Source: an uncultured Collinsella sp. (GTDB lineage Bacteria; Actinomycetota; Coriobacteriia; Coriobacteriales; Coriobacteriaceae). From it: DNA of 35,844 nt. The stretch is from NCBI GenBank assembly GCA_900549135.1, contig URNI01000007.1:1-35844 (forward strand), read 5' to 3'. The translations under genes were made by a program, and so were the position numbers. The notes below the pieces were generated by a model. That model saw only the letters and a program-made list of their open reading frames with translations. It ran no database searches and had not been told where the DNA came from. Below, piece by piece: positions 8,595 to 14,674 of the stretch (the first letter of the stretch is position 1; each line of letters opens with the position of its first letter).

Positions 8595-8807
8595 GCTGAG
8601 ACTCCTCACAAACTAAAACCTACGAAAGCGGGGGTTTACCCGATTGTTACCAAGATATGCGCCGCAATTGGTGGCTACGCACAACAACCAGCCATATTAA
8701 CGCGCATGTGCGGCGGTGTGGCGCAATGTAGTGGTGACCTGCGCGATAATGGACGGGAATTACACGGAAACGTAAAGGCTTCTTAAAGAATTGGCGAGGA
8801 TAGAGCT

Positions 8808-9683
8808 ATGGGCGATCAGGTTTGTATGACGGGTGCCGAGTGCTGCGACGGAGCTGCGGGCGTGGATGCGAACGGTTATCCGGTCGAGACGACGGGCAAT
8901 GCGGTGCTGGACACGTTGGAGCACCGTTCCTCCACGCGTGCCTTCGCGCGTGATGACGACGACCGTCCCGTGGCGGTGACCGACGAGCAGCGGACGGCGA
9001 TTCTGCATGCGGCGAGCCGTGCGCCGTCGGCAGGCGCCATGATGATGTATTCCATCGTGAGCATTCGCGAGCAGGCTACGCTGGATCGTCTGGCCGACCT
9101 GTGCGACCACCAGCCCATGATCGCCAAGGCGCCCTGGGCACTAATATTTGTGGTCGATTATGCCAAGTGGATCGATCTGTTTGAGCACGTGGGCTGCTTT
9201 GAGCCCGAGTTTGTCGAGCGCACGGGCAAGGCGCCCCGCCGCGCGCCGGGTTTGGGCGACTTTGCCATCGCGGCCCAGGACGCCGTGATCGCCGCGCAAA
9301 ACGCTGTGGTTGCCGCCGAGGCCCTGGGGCTGGGGAGCTGCTACATCGGTGATATCGTCGAGAACGCCGAGGAAGTTGCCGAGTTGCTCGATCTGCCGCC
9401 CTATGCCATGCCGCTGTCGATGCTCATCATCGGCACGCCCCGTAAGGAGCGTCCGGCCATTGCGCATCCCGTGGTGAACCTGGTACACGAGGAGCGCTAC
9501 TGCCGTGCGGATGCCGCGACTATGGATGCGCAGGTGGCCGAGATGGACGCGATGTTCCGTCCGCATGCCCGCGAGGTGGGGGAGCGCGTCGTGGACATCT
9601 ATACCCGCAAGCACACGAGTCCCTTTATGGCCGAGATGAGCCGCTCCATGGAGTGGTGGTTCAAAAACTGGCTTGGAAAATGA
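8808..9683 (+). CDS. Nitroreductase-family FMN oxidoreductase
   Basis: A 291-residue cytoplasmic protein of the nitroreductase fold, which uses FMN and NAD(P)H to reduce nitroaromatics, quinones or other electron acceptors, usually as a dimer. The N-terminal RSSTRAF (~residues 39-45) is the FMN phosphate-binding region, with APSAGAMMMYSI about 25 residues further on. The central EALGLGSCYIGDIVEN contains the Gly-rich flavin-contacting segment, followed by PLSMLIIGTP, a conserved strand. ATG 8808 has GAGGA 7 nt upstream. The C-terminal ~60 residues (MFRPHAREVGERVVDIYTRKH...) are a helical extension. It is divergent from the LTA-synthase-like gene and separated from kup by a hairpin and a promoter, so it is probably monocistronic. 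The physiological substrate is unknown. Confidence 0.87.
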   Translation: MGDQVCMTGAECCDGAAGVDANGYPVETTGNAVLDTLEHRSSTRAFARDDDDRPVAVTDEQRTAILHAASRAPSAGAMMMYSIVSIREQATLDRLADLCDHQPMIAKAPWALIFVVDYAKWIDLFEHVGCFEPEFVERTGKAPRRAPGLGDFAIAAQDAVIAAQNAVVAAEALGLGSCYIGDIVENAEEVAELLDLPPYAMPLSMLIIGTPRKERPAIAHPVVNLVHEERYCRADAATMDAQVAEMDAMFRPHAREVGERVVDIYTRKHTSPFMAEMSRSMEWWFKNWLGK

Positions 9684-9685
9684 CG

Positions 9686-9718
9686 AATGTGACAAGGGGA
9701 CAGTCCTTTTGTCACATT
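9686..9718. repeat. GACAGTCC-apex hairpin, copy 1
   Basis: AATGTGACAA (9686-9695) pairs with TTGTCACATT (9709-9718); the 13-nt apex contains GGGGACAGTCC. It starts 2 nt after the nitroreductase stop codon and may act as its terminator, although no long T run follows. It shares its apex with hairpins at 12171 and 26333. Confidence 0.75.
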
Positions 9719-9801
9719 TCATATCGCCGCGGTAGCCTAAAGACTGTATAAATCTTTATCTAGCTGGGAAAACAGTGTCATTCAAACATGGGCCGATTAC
9801 C

Positions 9802-9807
9802 TATAAT
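9802..9807 (+). promoter_or_regulatory. -10 element upstream of kup
   Basis: A perfect TATAAT sits at 9802-9807, 35 nt before the kup start. The best -35 candidates are weak (CATTCA at 9779-9784 with a 17-nt gap, or TTCAAA at 9781-9786 with a 15-nt gap), so activation may be needed. I see no recognisable riboswitch in the short leader. Confidence 0.45.
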
Positions 9808-9842
9808 TCCTTCGAACATTAAAGTTGGGAGGAAACCGGCTT

Positions 9843-11870
9843 ATGGAACAAAAGGCCAAGGAGGCAGCCTCGCACGCTGCTATTCCTGTGAGCATCTCGG
9901 CGATGCTCGTCACGCTGGGCGTGGTGTACGGCGATATCGGCACCAGCCCTATGTATGTAACCAAGGCGCTCGTTGCCGGCAACGGCGGCATCGGAAGCGT
10001 GACGGAGGAGTTCGTGCTTGGCGCGCTCTCCCTTGTCGTGTGGACGGTCACGCTGCTGACCACCATCAAGTATGTGCTCATCTCGCTGCGCGCCGATAAC
10101 CATGGTGAGGGCGGCATCTTTGCCCTGTACAGCCTGGTCAAGCGCTGTGGCAAGTGGCTTATCATCCCCGCCATGCTGGGTGGCGCCGCGCTGCTCGCCG
10201 ACGGCATCCTGACGCCGGCCGTTACCGTTACCACGGCCATCGAGGGCCTGCGCACCATCCCGGCGGTCCATGCCGTGCTGGGCGATGACCAGGGCCGCGT
10301 CGTCGCCATTACGCTCGCCATCATCATCGTGCTCTTCTTGGTGCAACGTATCGGTACGGCCAAGATCGGTCACGCCTTTGGCCCCATCATGACGCTGTGG
10401 TTCCTGTTCCTGGGCGGCACGGGTCTGTTCTTTGTCTTCCAGCACCCCGCCGTGCTGCTGTGCCTCAACCCGGTGCGCGGCATCGCCTTTTTGTTGAGCC
10501 CCAACAACCACGCGGGCATCATGATTCTGGGCAGCTGCTTCCTCGCCACCACCGGTGCCGAGGCGCTCTACTCCGACATGGGCCACGTCGGTCGCGGCAA
10601 CATCTACGCTACCTGGCCGTTCGTTAAGTGCTGCCTGCTGCTTTCCTATATGGGCCAGGGCGCTTGGCTTATGAACAACGCTGCCAACCCCGAGCTCATG
10701 GGCATTGCCGACCTCAACCCGTTCTACCAGATGCTCGCCCCGGGCCTGCGCCCGTTTGCCGTAGGCCTTTCCACCGTCGCGGCCATCATTGCCTCGCAGG
10801 CGCTCATCACCGGTGCATTCTCGTTGGTGTCCGAGGCCAGCCGTCTGGACCTCATGCCGCACATGCAGGTCTTCTACCCTGCCGAGACCAAAGGCCAGCT
10901 CTACATCCCCATGGTCAACAACGTCATGCTTGTCGGCTGCGTCATCGTGGTGCTGCTGTTCCAGAACTCGGCGCATATGGAAGCCGCGTACGGCCTTGCC
11001 ATTACGCTGACTATGATGTGCACCACGCTGCTGCTCTTCTTCTACCTGCACGAGGAGCGCAAGCTCAAGGTTGCTCCGTGGATCTTCGCGGCCTTCTTCC
11101 TTTTGCTCGAAGGCTTCTTCTTCGTGAGCTCACTCACCAAGTTCTTCCACGGTGGCTACTTCACCATCCTCATGGCTGCACTCATCATGGGCATTATGGT
11201 GTGCTGGTACAACGGCACGGCGGTCGAGCAGCGCCAGTTTACGCTGCTGCCGCTGCGCAGCTACCTGCCGCAGCTCAAGCGCCTGCGCGATGACGATCGC
11301 TACGAGCGCCTGAGCGACAACATCGTGTACCTGACCAAGGACACCCATACCGACTACATCGACCGCGATATCGTCTACTCGATCTTGGATAAGCATCCCA
11401 AGCGCGCCCGCGCCTGGTGGTTTGTGAATGTCGAGACCATGGACGAGCCGCATACCTTTGCCTATTCGGTCGAGACGTTCGGCACCGACTACGTGTTCCG
11501 AGTGCATCTGTACCTGGGCTACAAGATTAACCAGCGCGTCAATGCCTATCTGCGTCAGGTCGTTCAGGACCTGGCTGCCACCGGCGAGCTGCCGCCGCAG
11601 ACGCATGACTACTCGGTCTACAAGGATCCGGGTAACATCGGCACGTTCAAGTTCGTCCTGATCCGTAAGCTTCTGGCGCCCGAAAGCGATGTGGAGCCGA
11701 GCGAGCGTACGGCCATCACGCTCAAGTACATCATCCGCCGCGCCGCCGGCACGCCTGCGCGTTGGTACGGCCTGGAGAACTCCAACGTGAGCTTTGAGTA
11801 CGTGCCGCTGTTCACCAAGTTCAAGGCCGTGAACAAGATGCAGCGCCTGGCCCCCAACGAGCGGCCGTAG
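9843..11870 (+). CDS. Kup-family potassium uptake permease
   Basis: A 675-residue secondary potassium transporter of the KUP/HAK/KT family, which imports K+ with H+ across the cytoplasmic membrane. The family signature GVVYGDIGTSPMYV lies near residues 22-35 in the first helix, with about 12 hydrophobic helices to residue ~445. A cytoplasmic C-terminal domain follows (~450-675), as usual for the family. The TTG at 9825 is also in frame, but GGAGG at 9828-9832 is better spaced (10 nt) for ATG 9843. It is followed by a small membrane-protein gene and a KdpDE-like two-component system, suggesting a potassium-homeostasis locus. Confidence 0.95.
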   Translation: MEQKAKEAASHAAIPVSISAMLVTLGVVYGDIGTSPMYVTKALVAGNGGIGSVTEEFVLGALSLVVWTVTLLTTIKYVLISLRADNHGEGGIFALYSLVKRCGKWLIIPAMLGGAALLADGILTPAVTVTTAIEGLRTIPAVHAVLGDDQGRVVAITLAIIIVLFLVQRIGTAKIGHAFGPIMTLWFLFLGGTGLFFVFQHPAVLLCLNPVRGIAFLLSPNNHAGIMILGSCFLATTGAEALYSDMGHVGRGNIYATWPFVKCCLLLSYMGQGAWLMNNAANPELMGIADLNPFYQMLAPGLRPFAVGLSTVAAIIASQALITGAFSLVSEASRLDLMPHMQVFYPAETKGQLYIPMVNNVMLVGCVIVVLLFQNSAHMEAAYGLAITLTMMCTTLLLFFYLHEERKLKVAPWIFAAFFLLLEGFFFVSSLTKFFHGGYFTILMAALIMGIMVCWYNGTAVEQRQFTLLPLRSYLPQLKRLRDDDRYERLSDNIVYLTKDTHTDYIDRDIVYSILDKHPKRARAWWFVNVETMDEPHTFAYSVETFGTDYVFRVHLYLGYKINQRVNAYLRQVVQDLAATGELPPQTHDYSVYKDPGNIGTFKFVLIRKLLAPESDVEPSERTAITLKYIIRRAAGTPARWYGLENSNVSFEYVPLFTKFKAVNKMQRLAPNERP

Positions 11871-11930
11871 ACGTCGGCGGCTACACGGAGTTGGTTTTTG
11901 ATGGATAAGCATGAGGCCGGGGAGGTAAAC

Positions 11931-12125
11931 ATGGATACAAAGGCGCTCGATGGCCGTGAGGCGGTGGTCGAAATGGTGCGTGAGGCGCGCGTCGACGCCG
12001 CCGAAGATCGGTTCTTTACGAATCGTGCCAACATGGATATGGCCGATCGCGTGATCTCGATCGTGGCACTGGTATTTGGAGCGGTGTGCGTGTGTGCCCT
12101 GCTCGCGCACGTGCTGTTTGTCTAG
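11931..12125 (+). CDS. Small single-helix membrane protein
   Basis: A 64-residue protein with an acidic/amphipathic N-terminal half (residues ~1-36, rich in Asp, Glu, Arg) and one hydrophobic helix near the C-terminus (VISIVALVFGAVCVCALLAH), so probably anchored with its N-terminus in the cytoplasm. An ATG at 11901 would add 10 residues, but GGGGAGG (11919-11925) lies 5 nt before ATG 11931 and clearly favours that start. It lies 60 nt after kup and 110 nt before the KdpD-like kinase, ahead of a terminator, so it is likely co-transcribed with kup. I do not recognise a family. A regulatory or accessory subunit of Kup or of the kinase is possible by position only. Confidence 0.65.
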   Translation: MDTKALDGREAVVEMVREARVDAAEDRFFTNRANMDMADRVISIVALVFGAVCVCALLAHVLFV

Positions 12126-12170
12126 CGACCGCAGGTTGCAAAGGCTATACACTTGGAACCACCACAAGGG

Positions 12171-12210
12171 AAACCACCACAAAGGTGCCTGTCCCTTTGT
12201 GGTGGTTTTT
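12171..12210 (+). terminator. Terminator hairpin with GACAGTCC-like apex, copy 2
   Basis: The 14-nt arm 12171-12184 pairs perfectly with 12195-12208, with loop GTGCCTGTCC, and T residues run to 12210. A partial copy of the left arm (ACCACCACAAGGG) precedes it at 12158-12170. It separates kup and the small gene from the kinase operon, which therefore needs readthrough or an unseen promoter. Confidence 0.8.
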
Positions 12211-12236
12211 GTTTTTGAGAGAGGGGCGGGGCGCTG

Positions 12237-13862
12237 ATGGACGTCCGTGCGGACGGTGATATTGCCGAGAACTTTTGGTGGCGGCGCACTACGATGACGC
12301 GTCGCGGCCCCCTGTACGATATCTGCGTGTCGGTGGGGCTGCTGGTCGCGGCGACGATTGTGGGCGCGCTGCTCGACCATCCGGGTCTCGCGCCGAGCAT
12401 CATGATCGTCTATGTGTTCGCCGTTCAGCTGTGCGCATTCTTTACCTGGAGTCGCCTGTATTGCTTGTTGAGCTCGGCTGCCGCCGTGGCGCTCTACAAC
12501 TTTTTGTTTGTCGACCCGCGCTACTCGCTGTCGCTTATCGACCGCGGCTATCCCGGCATGTTCTTCATCATGTTCGTGGTCTCGCTTGTGTCGAGCTCGA
12601 TTGCGTTGGCCCTGCGCCGCGCCTTGGCACAGGCTGCCGCCAGCGACCGCCGCACGCATATGGTGCTCGAGACCAACCGCATGCTGCAGCGGTGCGCCGA
12701 TCAGCAGCAGATTGTCCATGCCATGGCAACGCAGCTGGCACGTCTTTCGGGCTGTCCGGTCGTGTGGTACAGCGCCGACGCCGAGGGCGATGACCTGCTG
12801 CCGCGTGCGACATACACGGCCGTGGGCGATGCCGCACCGGTGCACGAACTGGCGCCGCAGATGCCGCCGCGGCTCTCGGCGTCCGCCTATGTGGGAACGC
12901 CGCTCGATGCCACCTATGGCGGCTCGGCGTTTTATGGCATCTACCTGACGGTTCGCACAGGCGACGGCTTCGTGCGCTCGGGCGACCCCGCCTCGGTGGT
13001 GGGCGTGCTGGCTATCGTTGCCGAGCCCGACGTGCTGACGCATGAGGAGCGGACGCTTGCCGATGCCATCGTGAGCGAAGGCGAGCTGGCGCTCGACCGC
13101 GCCCGCGCCATGGAGGCCCGCGAGGAAGCGGCGGTGCTCGCCAAAAACGAACAGCTGCGCGCCAACCTGCTGCGCTCCATCTCGCATGATCTGCGCACGC
13201 CGCTTACCAGTATTTCGGGTAATGCCGACGTGCTGCTCGATCAGGGCTCGACCGGCACCGCGGTGCTCGATGCCCAGACGCGCCGCGGCCTGCTTCTATC
13301 CATTCGCTCGGATGCGCTGTGGCTCAACGCCACCGTCGAGAATCTGCTCGCCATCACCAAGCTCGAGGGTGGCGGTATGCGCCTGTCGACCACGCTCGAG
13401 CTCATGGACGATATCGTCGAGGAGGCGCTGCGCCACGTGAACCCTGCCGTGCGCGAGCACGACCTTAAGGTGGTGGCGTGCGATGAGCCGGCGCTCGTCA
13501 ACGTCGATGCGCGCCTGATGGTGCAGCTGGTGGTCAATCTGGTGAACAACGCCATCACCTATACGCCCGCGGGCTCGCATATCATGATTTCGATTAGCGT
13601 CGACGATGGACGCGTGGCGTGCTCGGTGGCCGATGACGGCCCGGGCATCGCACCCGAGGATCGCGAGCGGATCTTTGAGTCGTTCTATACCGCCAACCAC
13701 GGTTTGGCCGACAGCCACCGCAGCGTGGGCTTGGGTCTTTCGCTCTGCCGCTCCATTGCGCTGGCACATGGCGGTAGCATAGAGGTTGCCGCGGCGGACC
13801 CGCACGGTTCGGTCTTTACGATTGAACTTCCCGCCGCCGACGTTTCGTTTGATAAGGAGTAG
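12237..13862 (+). CDS. KdpD-like sensor histidine kinase without the Usp/KdpD N-domain
   Basis: A 541-residue membrane histidine kinase. Residues ~25-125 hold four hydrophobic helices of the KdpD-type DUF4118 region, followed by a GAF-like region (~145-285), then HisKA with SISHDLRTPLTS (phospho-acceptor His317). The HATPase domain has N-box NLVNNAITYTP, DDGPGIAPED (near 466) and GLGLSLCRSI. E. coli KdpD is about 894 residues; the ~350-residue cytoplasmic N-terminal domain (KdpD plus Usp, which binds ATP and in some bacteria c-di-AMP) is absent here. The start is ATG 12237 with GAGAGGGG about 11 nt upstream; ATG 12294 is an alternative. The gene is followed after 4 nt by its response regulator. 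Likely role: sensing potassium or turgor and controlling local potassium uptake. Confidence 0.9.
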   Translation: MDVRADGDIAENFWWRRTTMTRRGPLYDICVSVGLLVAATIVGALLDHPGLAPSIMIVYVFAVQLCAFFTWSRLYCLLSSAAAVALYNFLFVDPRYSLSLIDRGYPGMFFIMFVVSLVSSSIALALRRALAQAAASDRRTHMVLETNRMLQRCADQQQIVHAMATQLARLSGCPVVWYSADAEGDDLLPRATYTAVGDAAPVHELAPQMPPRLSASAYVGTPLDATYGGSAFYGIYLTVRTGDGFVRSGDPASVVGVLAIVAEPDVLTHEERTLADAIVSEGELALDRARAMEAREEAAVLAKNEQLRANLLRSISHDLRTPLTSISGNADVLLDQGSTGTAVLDAQTRRGLLLSIRSDALWLNATVENLLAITKLEGGGMRLSTTLELMDDIVEEALRHVNPAVREHDLKVVACDEPALVNVDARLMVQLVVNLVNNAITYTPAGSHIMISISVDDGRVACSVADDGPGIAPEDRERIFESFYTANHGLADSHRSVGLGLSLCRSIALAHGGSIEVAAADPHGSVFTIELPAADVSFDKE

Positions 13863-13866
13863 CGCC

Positions 13867-14580
13867 GTGCCGAACTCTGCCGTAAAACCGCTCATCTTGG
13901 TCGTTGAGGACGACCCCGCTGTCCGCAACCTTATCGTTGCCGCGCTCGAGACGCACGGCTTGCGCCATATGGCCGTTGAGACTGCCCATGCCGCCATTGC
14001 CGCTGCCTCATCGCAGGCACCGAGCATTGTGCTGCTCGATCTTGGTCTGCCCGATATGGACGGCGTCAAGGTGGTGGAGTCGGTGCGCACGTGGTCGGGC
14101 ATGCCGATCATCGTGGTCTCGGCGCGCAGCGAGGACGCGGACAAAATCCGCGCGCTCGATGCCGGTGCCGACGACTATCTGACCAAGCCGTTTTCGGTCG
14201 AGGAACTGCTCGCGCGCATTCGCACGACGCTCAGGCGCCTCTCGTATGCGCAAACGGGCGGTGTTGCCTCCGAGGGCTCGTTCGATACCGGTGAGCTGCA
14301 TATCGATTTTGATGCCGGCATCGCCACGATGGATGGCGAGGAACTGCATCTGACGCCGATCGAGTATAAGCTCCTGTGCCTGCTGGCGCATAACGCCGAC
14401 AAGGTACTGACGCACCAGTTTATCCTGCACGAGATTTGGGGCACGGCAACTAAGAGCGACCTGGCGAGCCTGCGCGTCTTTATGGGCACGCTGCGCAAGA
14501 AGATTGAGTCCGACCCCGCGCATCCGCGCTATATACAAACGCACGTGGGTATCGGTTACCGATTGGTCACCCAAGGCTAG
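13867..14580 (+). CDS. KdpE-like OmpR-family response regulator
   Basis: A 237-residue DNA-binding response regulator. The receiver domain (~8-122) has the acidic pocket EDD (14-16), phospho-acceptor Asp58 in LLDLGLPDMDG, and TKP with Lys107. The C-terminal OmpR-type winged helix (~140-236) includes LTPIEYKLLCLLA and a typical GIGYRLV end. GTG 13867 is chosen because AAGGAG lies 7 nt upstream and the sequence after it starts directly with the receiver strand; an in-frame ATG at 13786 lies inside the kinase gene. It is translated with the upstream kinase and should be its partner. KdpE classically activates kdpFABC, which is missing here, so the likely local target is kup. Confidence 0.92.
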   Translation: MPNSAVKPLILVVEDDPAVRNLIVAALETHGLRHMAVETAHAAIAAASSQAPSIVLLDLGLPDMDGVKVVESVRTWSGMPIIVVSARSEDADKIRALDAGADDYLTKPFSVEELLARIRTTLRRLSYAQTGGVASEGSFDTGELHIDFDAGIATMDGEELHLTPIEYKLLCLLAHNADKVLTHQFILHEIWGTATKSDLASLRVFMGTLRKKIESDPAHPRYIQTHVGIGYRLVTQG

Positions 14581-14604
14581 ATCGCCAACCACCATCCCGA
14601 TATG

Positions 14605-14671
14605 AGTTGCGGTGAAATACGGACGGAAATGGCCTATTTGGCGGCCAAACAGTCCGTATTCCACCGCAACT
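14605..14671. terminator. Nested palindrome between convergent genes
   Basis: The 20-nt arms 14605-14624 and 14652-14671 are complementary except at one position, which is G:U in minus strand RNA and A:C in plus strand RNA. The loop holds a second stem, TGGCC (14630-14634) with GGCCA (14643-14647). It starts 24 nt after the kdpE-like stop codon and ends 3 nt from the stop of the convergent rlmKL gene. The + side is followed by TTTGTTATTT, so it probably serves as a shared terminator. Confidence 0.75.
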
Positions 14672-14674
14672 TTG

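Noticed and set aside
9684..9842. c-di-AMP (ydaO) or other riboswitch before kup
   Set aside because: The leader after the likely start is only about 30 nt and shows no conserved riboswitch core.
11130..13187. A 685-codon open frame on the minus strand
   Set aside because: Antisense to kup, the small gene and the kinase; it is His/Arg/Gln-rich without any domain.
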